Below, in pieces: positions 6,604-14,489 of a DNA stretch of 17,820 nt (the first letter of the stretch is position 1; each line of letters starts with the position of its first letter). Origin of the DNA: Thauera sp. UBA6194. Lineage in GTDB: Bacteria > Pseudomonadota > Gammaproteobacteria > Burkholderiales > Rhodocyclaceae. The position numbers were made by a program, and so were the translations under genes. Where the stretch lies: contig DITC01000015.1 in NCBI GenBank assembly GCA_002422685.1, forward strand, positions 13,743 through 31,562, written 5' to 3'. The notes under the pieces were generated by a model. It was not told the origin of the DNA. It worked only from the letters and a program-made list of their open reading frames with translations, and did no database searches.

Positions 6604-7770
6604 TCAGTCTAGGTAATCGGTGATCGGCACCCAGCGCCCGTTACGGATCTGCGCGAGGCGACCATGACGGTTGCCGAGGTGATCCTCGGCGCTGAAGCGA
6701 TAGATCGGGCTGCCGAAAATGTCGGGCGTGAACTGCATGCTCTCGAGCGCGCGGGCGAAGGCCGCCGGCGTGAGCGCGGGGCCGGTCGCCTCGGCGGTAC
6801 GCACGAACAGGTCCGCCAGGGTGTAACCCATGACGCTCCACACGTTGGGCTCGGCATTGAAACGCGCGCGATAGCGCTCGATCCACGCGGCGAGCTCGAC
6901 GCTGGCGCCTTCGGCATAGGGATGCGGCAGCACCGACACGCCGTACAGCCCCTCGACCGCCGCGCCGCCGAGCGCATGCGTCTGCGCGGAATAGCCCGAG
7001 GCGGTGACCAGCATGTCCACGTCCCAGCCGATCTTGCGCGCCTCGGCCATCGCCGCCACCGTCTCGCGCACTACGGTGGCGAGCACCACGAGGTCGCAGC
7101 GCGCAGCGCGAAGGCGCGCGATCTGGCTGGAAAAATCGGTCGCGCCGCGCTTGTAGCTGGTGCGCTCGACGAGCTCGCGCGTCAGCCCTTCGAGCGCGGC
7201 CTCCACCCCCTTCATCACCTCCAGGCCGTAGTCGTCGTCCTGATAAAGCAGGCAGGTGCGCGCATAGCCCCGCGCGCGCACCAGGTGCGCGGTCGCGGCC
7301 TTCATGTAGTCGTAGTAGGGCGCGAAGTTCTGGAACTTGAGCGGGTGCAGCGGCGTGTAGGTGGCGCGGTGCGGCGAGAACGGGAACAGGTGCAGGCGGC
7401 CGGCATCGAGGATGATCGGCATCGTCGCCATGACCACCGGCGTACCCATGTTGGCGATGAAGGCGAAGGCCTTGTCGTGCTGCACCAGCTTGCGCGCCGC
7501 GAGCACCGCGCGCTTCGGATCGTAACCGGCGTCCTCGACCGCCAGGCGGATGCGCCGCCCATGCACGCCGCCGCCCGCATTGGCCTCGTCGAAGCGCATC
7601 AGCATGCCGTCGCGTACCGGCACGCCGAGCATGGCGATCGGGCCGGACAGGTCGGACACCGTGCCGACGACGATCTCGTCGGCGGCCAGCTCGACCGCCC
7701 CGGCGGGGACGGCGGCGCCGAGCGCGAGGCTGGTGCTCAGGGCAAGCATGAACCGGCGCAGCATGCTCAT
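6604..7770 (-). CDS. periplasmic branched-chain amino-acid-type substrate-binding protein
   Basis: The 388-residue product fits the LivK-like, type I periplasmic binding-protein family (Peripla_BP_6). It has a signal peptide: basic MSMLRRF, a hydrophobic core LALSTSLALG, and likely cleavage after PAGA (about residue 25). The mature start EIVVGTVSDLSGPIAMLG is typical, followed by NAGGGVHGRRIRL and YDPKRAV. The ligand is unknown; family members bind amino acids, amides, aromatics or urea. ATG 7770 is chosen for the compact signal peptide. An in-frame ATG at 7803 overlaps the upstream small gene's stop (TGATG) and cannot be excluded, but it lacks a ribosome site. Cognate permease genes livH/livM lie upstream, separated by the small gene and a promoter candidate. 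ubiX follows after 4 nt. Confidence 0.88.
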   Translation of the reverse strand: MSMLRRFMLALSTSLALGAAVPAGAVELAADEIVVGTVSDLSGPIAMLGVPVRDGMLMRFDEANAGGGVHGRRIRLAVEDAGYDPKRAVLAARKLVQHDKAFAFIANMGTPVVMATMPIILDAGRLHLFPFSPHRATYTPLHPLKFQNFAPYYDYMKAATAHLVRARGYARTCLLYQDDDYGLEVMKGVEAALEGLTRELVERTSYKRGATDFSSQIARLRAARCDLVVLATVVRETVAAMAEARKIGWDVDMLVTASGYSAQTHALGGAAVEGLYGVSVLPHPYAEGASVELAAWIERYRARFNAEPNVWSVMGYTLADLFVRTAEATGPALTPAAFARALESMQFTPDIFGSPIYRFSAEDHLGNRHGRLAQIRNGRWVPITDYLD

Positions 7771-7802
7771 CGGGGGGGTCGCTCCGGGTGAAGTGCGCTG
7801 CA

Positions 7803-8030
7803 TCAGAACGGCAGGCGCCGGCGCGGCGCGGCCGCGGGCCTGGATTCCTTGCGCTCGGGCGTCGCCGCCGGCGCCGGCGCCTTGACCGGCTTGCGCGGCT
7901 GGTTCATCTCCTCGCGCGCGAAGCGCACCTTGCCTTCGAGTTCGCAGCCCCGCATGCCGGGTTCGCAGATCGCACCGCGCACACGTTGGCAGATGCCGTT
8001 CAGGTCGTGGGGACAACTCCATGCACTCAT
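7803..8030 (-). CDS. small four-cysteine protein of unknown function
   Basis: I do not recognise a named family. The 75-residue product has an ordered N-terminal half with four Cys residues at 6, 14, 25 and 33 (SCPHDLNGIC, then ICEPGMRGCELEGKVRF) and a basic, Ala/Pro-rich, probably disordered tail. The spacing suggests a metal site or disulphides, which is inference. There is no signal peptide or membrane segment, so a cytoplasmic metal-binding protein is more likely. ATG 8030 is favoured over GTG 8045 because GGAG lies 9 nt upstream and a promoter candidate sits just before it. The stop at 7803 overlaps an in-frame ATG of the binding-protein gene, so the two may be co-translated. Confidence 0.65.
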   Translation of the reverse strand: MSAWSCPHDLNGICQRVRGAICEPGMRGCELEGKVRFAREEMNQPRKPVKAPAPAATPERKESRPAAAPRRRLPF

Positions 8031-8068
8031 CGCGTTCGGCTCCACAGGCAGCTTGAAAAGAGGCTGTA

Positions 8069-8097
8069 ACTATCGGCTGCTGCAACGCAAAATTCAA
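8069..8097 (-). promoter_or_regulatory. candidate sigma70 promoter for the small-protein/binding-protein/ubiX run
   Basis: The minus strand has TTGAAT (8097-8092, four of six to TTGACA), a 17-bp spacer and GATAGT (8074-8069, four of six to TATAAT). It lies in the only AT-richer stretch between livM and the small gene and predicts a leader of about 30 nt. Confidence 0.4.
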
Positions 8098-8130
8098 GCC
8101 TTGCAGCTCCGCGCCCGCAGCCCGGCATGC

Positions 8131-9090
8131 TCAGCTTCGACCGGTCAGGCCCGAGGGTCGCAGCAGCACCACGGCCACGATCACCGCGCCGAACACCACC
8201 ATCTCCAGCCCCGCCGCGCGCGCCCAGTCGCCGGGCAGGGCATCGCGCAGCAGGGCGATGGTGGGCGGAATGGCGACGATCACCAGCGCCCCCCACACCG
8301 CCCCCATCAGCCGGCGTGCGCCCCCGATGAAGGCGAGCATCAGGAGCTCGAAGGAAAACACCAGGCCGAACTGTTCGGGGCTGATGAAGCCGATCCAGTG
8401 CGCGTAAAGCGCCCCCGCCAGCCCGGACAATGCGCCACCGACCAGAAAAGCCTGCATCTTGACCGCCGCCGGCGCAATCCCGCAGGCCGCCGCGGCCGCC
8501 TCGTCGTCGCGCACCGCGCGCCAGGCGCGGCCGTGATGCAGCGCCAGCAGGCGCCGGCACACCGCGAGCGCGATCAGCAGCGCCGCGAGGCTCACCAGCG
8601 CCTGCGCAAGGGTGGAGTCCGCCCGCCAGCCGAAGACCTCGAAGCCCGGCACCGCCATGCCCGCCGCGCCGTGGGTCACCGACTCCCAGCGCGCGAGCCC
8701 CTCCTCCACGATGAGCGCGAAGGCGAGCGTGCTCATGCCGAAATACAGCCCGCCCAGGCGGCGCGCCGGCAGGCTGGCCAGCACGCCGCCCAGCGCGCCG
8801 GCCAGCACCGCAGCCGGAATGGCCAGCGGCGCCGGCAGCCCATGGCGCACCAGCACCGCCTGCGTGTAGGCGCCGAGCGCGACCAGCGCCGCCTGCCCGA
8901 GCGCGATCTGCCCCGCCTGGCCGACCACGACCACCACACCCAGCCCGGCGATCGCGTAGGTCAGCACCAGCGTGGCCTTGCCCAACGCATAGTCGACACC
9001 GAGCAGCGCGACCGCGACCAGCACCACGAGCAGCCAGGGCAGGCCGGCGCGCACGGCCTGGCGCGCCGCGGCTGCGGGGTCGGTCCGCAT
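8131..9090 (-). CDS. livM: branched-chain amino-acid-type ABC permease, LivM family
   Basis: This 319-residue polytopic inner-membrane protein is one of the two channel subunits of a LIV-type importer. It has multiple hydrophobic segments starting with PWLLVVLVAVALLGVDYAL (18-36). The family signature is GQAGQIALGQAALVALGAY (57-75), with GLYFGMSTLAFALIVEEG in the middle and the cytoplasmic coupling region near AWRAVRDDEAAAAACGI, where the ATPase would dock. ATG 9090 lies 8 nt past the livH stop, consistent with one transcript. The frame remains open far upstream through livH, but that part is shadow. Substrate specificity cannot be told from the permease. Confidence 0.9.
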   Translation of the reverse strand: MRTDPAAAARQAVRAGLPWLLVVLVAVALLGVDYALGKATLVLTYAIAGLGVVVVVGQAGQIALGQAALVALGAYTQAVLVRHGLPAPLAIPAAVLAGALGGVLASLPARRLGGLYFGMSTLAFALIVEEGLARWESVTHGAAGMAVPGFEVFGWRADSTLAQALVSLAALLIALAVCRRLLALHHGRAWRAVRDDEAAAAACGIAPAAVKMQAFLVGGALSGLAGALYAHWIGFISPEQFGLVFSFELLMLAFIGGARRLMGAVWGALVIVAIPPTIALLRDALPGDWARAAGLEMVVFGAVIVAVVLLRPSGLTGRS

Positions 9091-9098
9091 CCCGCTTC

Positions 9099-9974
9099 TC
9101 ACACGCTCGCGCGGGCAGCACGCCCGGCGCCCAGGCCCTGCGGAAAGAGCAGCAGCGCGACCATCAGCAGGGCGTAAGGCACGACATCCTTGACGCCCTC
9201 GGGCAGCAACAGCCCGGCGAGGGCCTCGACCACGCCGAGGAACACGCCGCCGAGCAGCGCGCCCGGCAGGCTGGTGAGGCCACCCAGCACCGCAGCCGGA
9301 AAGGCCTTGAGCGCGACGAAACCCATGTTGAGATGCACGAAGGTCACCGGTGCCAGCAACAGCCCGGCGACCGCAGCCACCGCCGCACCCAGCGCCCAGG
9401 CCAGCGTGTGCATGCGCGCCACCGGCCAGCCGAGCAGGGCCGCGGTGCCGGCATCCTCGGAGCAGGCGCGCAGCACCCGCCCGGTCCGCGTGTGACGAAA
9501 GAAAGCCGCCAGCGCCGCCGCCAGCACGAGCGTCACGACCACCACCCACACATGGCTTGCGGCGAGCACGAGCGGCCCGATCGCGAGCGTGTCGGCGGCG
9601 ATGGGCAGGCGGTAGGTTTCCTGGGCGGCGGCGGGGATCGAGGCGACGCTGCCACGCAGCATCATGCCCAGCCCGAAGGTGAGCAGCACCGCCACCAGAT
9701 GGGGCTGGCCGATCGCCCGGCGCAGGGCGAGGCGTTCGAGCAGCGCGCCGAGCACGGCGACCGCGAGCACCGCGGCCGGCGCCGCCAGCCAGAGCGGCAG
9801 GCCGAGCAGCAGGTTGAGCGCGAGCCCGGTGAAGGCCCCCACCATGAGCAGGTCGCCCTGCATGAAGCTGACGGTTTCGGTCGCCTTGTAGATCAGCACG
9901 AAGGACAGCGCGACCAGGCCATAGACACAGCCGATCGCGACTCCGCTCGTGAAGACCTGGACGAATGCAAGCAT
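9099..9974 (-). CDS. livH: branched-chain amino-acid-type ABC permease, LivH family
   Basis: The 291-residue product is the second channel subunit of the LIV-type importer. It begins with the typical segment SGVAIGCVYGLVALSFVLIY (10-29), then the LivH hallmark TETVSFMQGDLLMVGAF (32-48). It has the conserved coupling stretch RTGRVLRACSEDAGTAALLG and a late LGGLTSLPGALLGG block. ATG 9974 matches the usual short N-terminus. It is first in a livH-livM pair. The genes expected next in a complete LIV operon, livG and livF (ATPases), are not in the window. Confidence 0.92.
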   Translation of the reverse strand: MLAFVQVFTSGVAIGCVYGLVALSFVLIYKATETVSFMQGDLLMVGAFTGLALNLLLGLPLWLAAPAAVLAVAVLGALLERLALRRAIGQPHLVAVLLTFGLGMMLRGSVASIPAAAQETYRLPIAADTLAIGPLVLAASHVWVVVVTLVLAAALAAFFRHTRTGRVLRACSEDAGTAALLGWPVARMHTLAWALGAAVAAVAGLLLAPVTFVHLNMGFVALKAFPAAVLGGLTSLPGALLGGVFLGVVEALAGLLLPEGVKDVVPYALLMVALLLFPQGLGAGRAARASV

Positions 9975-9997
9975 GGGGCCGAAGCATAGCCGATCCC

Positions 9998-10011
9998 GGC
10001 CGGGCCCGGCC
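9998..10011. repeat. 14-bp perfect GC palindrome between the EF-hand gene and livH
   Basis: GGCCGGGCCCGGCC reads the same on both strands and sits in the 48-nt gap between the EF-hand gene stop and the livH start. It could weaken read-through, but in DNA this GC-rich such palindromes also occur by chance, and there is no T-run. Confidence 0.3.
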
Positions 10012-10022
10012 CCACGCAAAGC

Positions 10023-12188
10023 TCAAGCGATGAAGCGCTCGAGCAGGCCCTGTTGCCAGGCCACCGCGACGAGGGCGACGAGGATCAGCAGCAGGATCCA
10101 CGCGCGCCACGGCGAGGACTTCTCGGCATAGGGGTCGGACATCGACCGCGAAGCGCCCGCAGGCAGCGCCGCGACCCCGGTGAGCGCTCCGCCGAAGGGG
10201 ATGTTGATGCGCGCGCGGGTGTTGACCGCCCAGCCGTTGGCGTCGAGCAGCGGCCCGAGGTTGCGCTGACGCAGCTTGAGCCAGGCGAGCAGCATCGACG
10301 GCCCGGAGATCAGCAGCACGATGCCTGCGAGCACGAGCGGCATCTGCCAGGCGGGCAGCGACAGGAAGCCCGACACCACCGCCGCGAGCGCGGTCCCCAA
10401 CGCACCCAGGGCGAGGCCGATGGCGGCGAAGATACCGGCGAACTTGGCGATGTCGAAGGCCGGCGCGGGCGCCCCCGGGGCGGCAGGCGCCGGAGCCTCG
10501 ACCTTGGCACCGGCACCAGCAACGCCGGCCGCAGCCTGGGTGTCGACCGCCTTCTCGCGTGCAGCGGCGAACTTCTGGATCTGATCGCCGATCATGCGGC
10601 CGACGCGCTTGTACGGCGACCAGAAGGCCTGGCGCACGCTCACCGGCGCCTCGACCACCTTGACCACGCTGGCGTTCCAGTCGCGCCCCTGTCGGTCGTA
10701 GAACACCCCGTTGCGGCCGGGCACCATCATCTCGTCGACGTCACCGCCGGTGAGCGCGGCGACGATGGTCATCGGCGCCTCGCCCTGGCGCGCGCAATCG
10801 CAGTAAACGAGATACGTGCCCGACAGCGGCGCCAGCGCCGTATGCCGACCCATGTCGGCCACGCGCAGGCAGAGCTCGCAGCTGCGCTGGTCGAGGTAGA
10901 GCGTGCCGGCCTGGAAGATGGCCTTGTCCTGGGTGCCGTAGAAGTCGCTCAGGGTGACGAAGTTGCGCAGCAGCTTGACCAGGTCGCGGTTGTAGCGCGT
11001 CAGGCGCTCGAGCGCGTCGACCTGAGCGGCCGCGGTCTCGGCGGCCAGATCCTGCGCGATCAGGGTCTCGAGCTCGGCGCGCGCGCTGCCCTGCAGCAGC
11101 CCGCGCAATTCACCCACATCGCGGGCCGCGATCGGGTTGACCGGGCTGGCGGCCAGCCAGGCGCGATAGGCGTCGAAGCGCGCGGACAGATCCTGCCATT
11201 CGGTCCACGACAGCGCCTGACGCTCGCCGAACAGCGGGCGCACCACGACGTCGCGCAGGGCCGCGATGCGGGCTTCCCAGGCAGGGTTGAGGGCCTCGCT
11301 CAGGGGCAGGTCGCGGCCGGGGCCGACGAGCGCCAGCGGCAGCGCCGCCACACCCTCGGCGTCGCTGCCCAGCGCCAGCACGGCGAGGCCGGCATAGGTG
11401 GTGTCGGCCGGATTGAGCGCCGTCGCCGCGCGCTCGTCGAAGGCGGCGAGGCGGCAGCGGGTGAAGTAGTCCTCGACCTTGTCGCGCACCGCATCGAACA
11501 CCGCCGCCGCCGCGCCCGTGTCCGCACCGAGCGGCAGCACGGTGGCCGCGTCGGCCTCGGCCTGCGCATGCCAGTCGGACACCGCCTGCGCGGCCGCGAA
11601 GAAGGCGTTCACACGCTCCAGGTCGACGCCCGGCTTGCCGCTGCGGTCATCGGCCGCGCCGAAGCCTTCGATGATGAGGCTGATGGTCTTGGCGAGGTTC
11701 TCGTCACCCGCGAGCTCGGCCGGCACGATGCCGTCGCCGTTGGGGTGCTCGGGCGCGAACAGGCGCGTGGTGTCGCCCAGATCGGCCACGGCCACATCCT
11801 CGGCGTCGGGCTTGTCGAGATAGGACAGCACCTTCTTCGCCGTGGCGAGCAGCTTCGCCCCCTCGAGGCTGTCGGCGTCGATCGCCGCCAGCGGCAGGCC
11901 GTCGACGCCGCGGAACAGCACGCCCGGGTCCTTCAGCACGCCACATACCCAGTTCACCGCTGCGATGATCTCGGGCGCGCGGATGCGTCCGTCACCGTCG
12001 GCATCCAGCACCTGAAGCGTGCGGGTATCGAACTCCAGCCCGGAGGTCGGGCACGCCAGCGCAGACCAGAGCTTCTGGTCGAGCTCGCCGAGGTGGCGCA
12101 GGTCATCGGCGGTCTCGATGCGTACCTGATCGAAGCCACCAGAGCGGAAAAACCGCCACTGATGACTCTTGCTCGTGTTCTTGCTCAT
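10023..12188 (-). CDS. large EF-hand membrane protein of unknown function
   Basis: The function is not known to me. The 721-residue product has no signal peptide, so the large N-terminal part is probably cytoplasmic. Residues 62-73 (DADGDGRIRAPE) form a textbook EF-hand calcium loop, with D62, D64, D66, G67, I69 and E73 in the right places. NGDGIVPAEL (150-159) is a second, degenerate one. Four cysteines, C437-x2-C440 and C463-x-C465, could form a metal site. An Ala/Pro-rich linker (about 550-577) leads to membrane segments near 583-608, 614-638 and 696-714. ATG 12188 has GGGAG 6-7 nt upstream. Similar N-terminal sequences occur, as I recall, in uncharacterised proteins of other bacteria. A calcium- or redox-responsive membrane protein is only a guess. 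Confidence 0.85.
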   Translation of the reverse strand: MSKNTSKSHQWRFFRSGGFDQVRIETADDLRHLGELDQKLWSALACPTSGLEFDTRTLQVLDADGDGRIRAPEIIAAVNWVCGVLKDPGVLFRGVDGLPLAAIDADSLEGAKLLATAKKVLSYLDKPDAEDVAVADLGDTTRLFAPEHPNGDGIVPAELAGDENLAKTISLIIEGFGAADDRSGKPGVDLERVNAFFAAAQAVSDWHAQAEADAATVLPLGADTGAAAAVFDAVRDKVEDYFTRCRLAAFDERAATALNPADTTYAGLAVLALGSDAEGVAALPLALVGPGRDLPLSEALNPAWEARIAALRDVVVRPLFGERQALSWTEWQDLSARFDAYRAWLAASPVNPIAARDVGELRGLLQGSARAELETLIAQDLAAETAAAQVDALERLTRYNRDLVKLLRNFVTLSDFYGTQDKAIFQAGTLYLDQRSCELCLRVADMGRHTALAPLSGTYLVYCDCARQGEAPMTIVAALTGGDVDEMMVPGRNGVFYDRQGRDWNASVVKVVEAPVSVRQAFWSPYKRVGRMIGDQIQKFAAAREKAVDTQAAAGVAGAGAKVEAPAPAAPGAPAPAFDIAKFAGIFAAIGLALGALGTALAAVVSGFLSLPAWQMPLVLAGIVLLISGPSMLLAWLKLRQRNLGPLLDANGWAVNTRARINIPFGGALTGVAALPAGASRSMSDPYAEKSSPWRAWILLLILVALVAVAWQQGLLERFIA

Positions 12189-12333
12189 TGTGTTCTCCCT
12201 GTTCAGGCGCCGCCCCATGCGATGGGGGCGAGCGCAACGACGAAATATTGCGCCGGAATCCGAACAGGAACAATGGTGTCATCGAGCCGCGCGGCCCACC
12301 GCAGACCGCGCCCCGCGACGGGCGGCGACGAGC

Positions 12334-12975
12334 TCAGCCGTAGGCGCCGACGAAGGGGTTGCTTTCGCGCTCCTCACCGAAGGTCGAGGTCGGCCCGTGG
12401 CCGGGGATGAAGCTGATGTCGTCACCGAGCGGGAAGAGCTTTTCGCGAATCGAGCGGATCAGGGTCTGGTGGTCGCCACGCGGGAAATCGGTGCGCCCGA
12501 TCGAGCCGGCGAAGAGCACATCGCCGACGATGGCCAGGCGCGCGCCCTCATGCACGAAGACGACGTGGCCGGGGGTGTGCCCGGGGGTGTGGATGACCTT
12601 CAGCGTCTCGTCGCCGATCGTCACCGTGTCGCCGTCGTGCAGCCAGCGCGCGGGCTCGAAGGACTCGACGTCGGGAAAGCCGAACATCTTGCTCTGCTGC
12701 GGCATGCCCTCGATCCAGAAGCGGTCTTCTTCCTGCGGCCCCTCGACCGGCACGCCGAGCTCGCGCGCGAGCCGGGCGACACCGCCGGCGTGGTCGATGT
12801 GGCCATGGGTGACGAGGATCTTCTCGACGCTGACCCCGAGCTCGTCGATCGCCGCGCGGATGCGCTCGACGTCGCCGCCCGGGTCGACCACCGCCGCCTT
12901 CTTCGTGCGCTCGCACCACAGGATGCTGCAGTTCTGCTGGAAGGGGGTGACCGGGACGATGGTGGCCTGGATCAT
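12334..12975 (-). CDS. metallo-beta-lactamase-fold hydrolase, glyoxalase-II-like
   Basis: The 213-residue product is a compact MBL-fold enzyme of the hydroxyacylglutathione-hydrolase-like group, which hydrolyse thioesters or related bonds using one or two metal ions. The metal ligands are all visible: THGHIDHAGG with H57, H59, D61 and H62; HTPGHTPGH with H133; GDVLF with D152; and IPGHGP with H193. The product ends in ERESNPFV, common in this subgroup. It is shorter than classical GloB (about 250 residues) and lacks its extended C-terminal glutathione-binding domain, so the true substrate is uncertain. ATG 12975 is chosen for its AGGAG 8 nt upstream and because MIQATIVPVTPFQQNC is the expected N-terminus. 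It appears to be transcribed alone. Confidence 0.9.
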   Translation of the reverse strand: MIQATIVPVTPFQQNCSILWCERTKKAAVVDPGGDVERIRAAIDELGVSVEKILVTHGHIDHAGGVARLARELGVPVEGPQEEDRFWIEGMPQQSKMFGFPDVESFEPARWLHDGDTVTIGDETLKVIHTPGHTPGHVVFVHEGARLAIVGDVLFAGSIGRTDFPRGDHQTLIRSIREKLFPLGDDISFIPGHGPTSTFGEERESNPFVGAYG

Positions 12976-13060
12976 CGAGAGCGCTCCTGAGGGCATGGAA
13001 TCAGGCGCGCATTTTAACCGAGAGCCGGCCGGGACCTGCGGCGCCGGGGCCGTAAACGTG

Positions 13061-13123
13061 GCAAGCGGGCTTGCCCGCGAAGCCGGCGCCGCTCGAGCGC
13101 CGTTCGCGGACAAGCCCGCTTGC
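13061..13123. repeat. REP-type double palindrome (REPIN-like) after gdhA
   Basis: Two 21-bp arms, 13061-13081 and 13103-13123, are inverted copies with one mismatch. Each holds an internal palindrome of the GCGGGC-TT-GCCCGC type. GTGG-like tags lie at the outer edge of the left arm (13058-13061) and, after a short spacer, beyond the right arm. The 21-nt centre also contains CGGCGC/GCGCCG. The core closely resembles REP elements described in Pseudomonas. No RAYT transposase is present. The element may also end or stabilise the gdhA transcript. Confidence 0.7.
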
Positions 13124-13145
13124 GCAGGCCACCGTCAGCGGACGA

Positions 13146-14489
13146 TCAGACCACGCCCTGCGCCAGCATCGCCTCGGCGACCTTGACGAAGCCGGCCACG
13201 TTGGCGCCGTCGGAGTAGCTCACCGAGCCGTCCTCGCGCTCGCCGTACTTCAGGCAGGCGGCGTGGATGCCGAGCATGATCTCCTTGAGGCGGGCGTCGA
13301 CCTCATCGCGCGTCCACGACAGGCGCATCGCGTTCTGGCTCATCTCGAGGCCGGAGGTGGCGACACCGCCGGCGTTCGAGGCCTTGCCCGGCGCGTACAG
13401 CACGCCGTTGTGCTCGAAGATCTTCACGGCTTCGATCGTGCTCGGCATGTTGGCGCCCTCGGCCACGGCGACCACGCCGTTCTTGACCAGGGTGGCGGCG
13501 TCGTTGGCGTCGAGCTCGTTCTGGGTGGCGCACGGCAGGGCGACCTGCACCGGCACGTGCCACGGGCGCACGTTCGGCTCGAAGCGGGCGCCGACGCGCT
13601 CGGCATACTCGGAGACACGGCCGTAGTAGTGGTTCTTGATCTCCATGAGGATCGCCAGCTTCTCGGGGGTGAAGCCGTCCTCGTCGATCACGGTGCCGCT
13701 CGAGTCGGAGCAGGTGATCGGCTTGGCGCCGAGTTCCATCAGCTTCTCGATGGCGTACTGGGCGACATTGCCCGAACCGGACACGGACACGCGCATGCCC
13801 TTGATGTCGCGGCCAGCGTGCTCGAGCATCGCGTTGGCAAAGTAAACGGTGCCGTAGCCGGTCGATTCGGGGCGGATCAGCGAGCCGCCGAAGGACAGGC
13901 CCTTGCCGGTGAACACGCAGGCAGCGTTGTTCGACAGCTTCTTCATCATGCCGGCCATGAAGCCGACCTCGCGACCGCCCACGCCGATGTCACCGGCCGG
14001 CACGTCGGTGTCCGGGCCCACGTGGCGATACAGCTCGCTGATGAAAGCCTGGCAGAAACGCATCACCTCGCCCGGGCTGCGGCCCTTGGGGTCGAAGTCG
14101 GAGCCGCCCTTGCCGCCGCCCATGGGCAGGGTGGTGAGCGCGTTCTTGAAGGTCTGCTCGAAGGCGAGGAACTTGAGGATGGACAGGTTCACCGAGGGGT
14201 GGAAGCGCAGGCCGCCCTTGTAGGGGCCGATGGCCGAGTTGTGCTGGATGCGGTAGCCGCGATTGACCTGGGTCTCGCCTTTGTCGTCCACCCACGAGAC
14301 ACGGAACATGATCACGCGCTCGGGTTCGATCAGTCGGTCGAGGAGCGAGTGCTCGGCGTAGCGCTTGTTGGCCGAAATGAAGGGCCACAGGCTCTCCATG
14401 ACCTCGCTGACAGCCTGCAGAAACTCGGGCTGGCCGGGGTTGCGTTGCTCGACGTAGGTCAGGAACTCCTCGAGAGACTGGTATTTCAT
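13146..14489 (-). CDS. gdhA: NADP-type glutamate dehydrogenase
   Basis: GdhA reductively aminates 2-oxoglutarate with ammonium to make glutamate, usually with NADPH in this hexameric subfamily. The 447-residue product has the same length as E. coli GdhA. It shows GPYKGGLRFH (88-97), the catalytic Lys in PMGGGKGGSD (K127), the catalytic Asp in PAGDIGVGGRE (D167) and the dinucleotide site SGSGNVAQYA (237-246), followed by SDSSG (261-265). ATG 14489 gives the family N-terminus MKYQSLEEFL; the ribosome site is weak (GGGTT), which is odd for a central enzyme. An NtrC-like palindrome lies about 110 bp upstream, and an ammonium transporter gene is about 2.8 kb away, so a nitrogen-regulated role fits. 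Confidence 0.96.
   Translation of the reverse strand: MKYQSLEEFLTYVEQRNPGQPEFLQAVSEVMESLWPFISANKRYAEHSLLDRLIEPERVIMFRVSWVDDKGETQVNRGYRIQHNSAIGPYKGGLRFHPSVNLSILKFLAFEQTFKNALTTLPMGGGKGGSDFDPKGRSPGEVMRFCQAFISELYRHVGPDTDVPAGDIGVGGREVGFMAGMMKKLSNNAACVFTGKGLSFGGSLIRPESTGYGTVYFANAMLEHAGRDIKGMRVSVSGSGNVAQYAIEKLMELGAKPITCSDSSGTVIDEDGFTPEKLAILMEIKNHYYGRVSEYAERVGARFEPNVRPWHVPVQVALPCATQNELDANDAATLVKNGVVAVAEGANMPSTIEAVKIFEHNGVLYAPGKASNAGGVATSGLEMSQNAMRLSWTRDEVDARLKEIMLGIHAACLKYGEREDGSVSYSDGANVAGFVKVAEAMLAQGVV

Noticed and set aside
8131..10110. Apparent 659-residue fusion reading through livH and livM
   Set aside because: Only the last 319 residues are LivM-like. The upstream part is the wrong frame of livH, which is intact in its own frame with a stop 8 nt before the livM ATG.
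10053..12410. 785-codon plus-strand frame
   Set aside because: Antisense to the EF-hand membrane protein; composition is Arg/Gly/His/Gln-rich without domain motifs.
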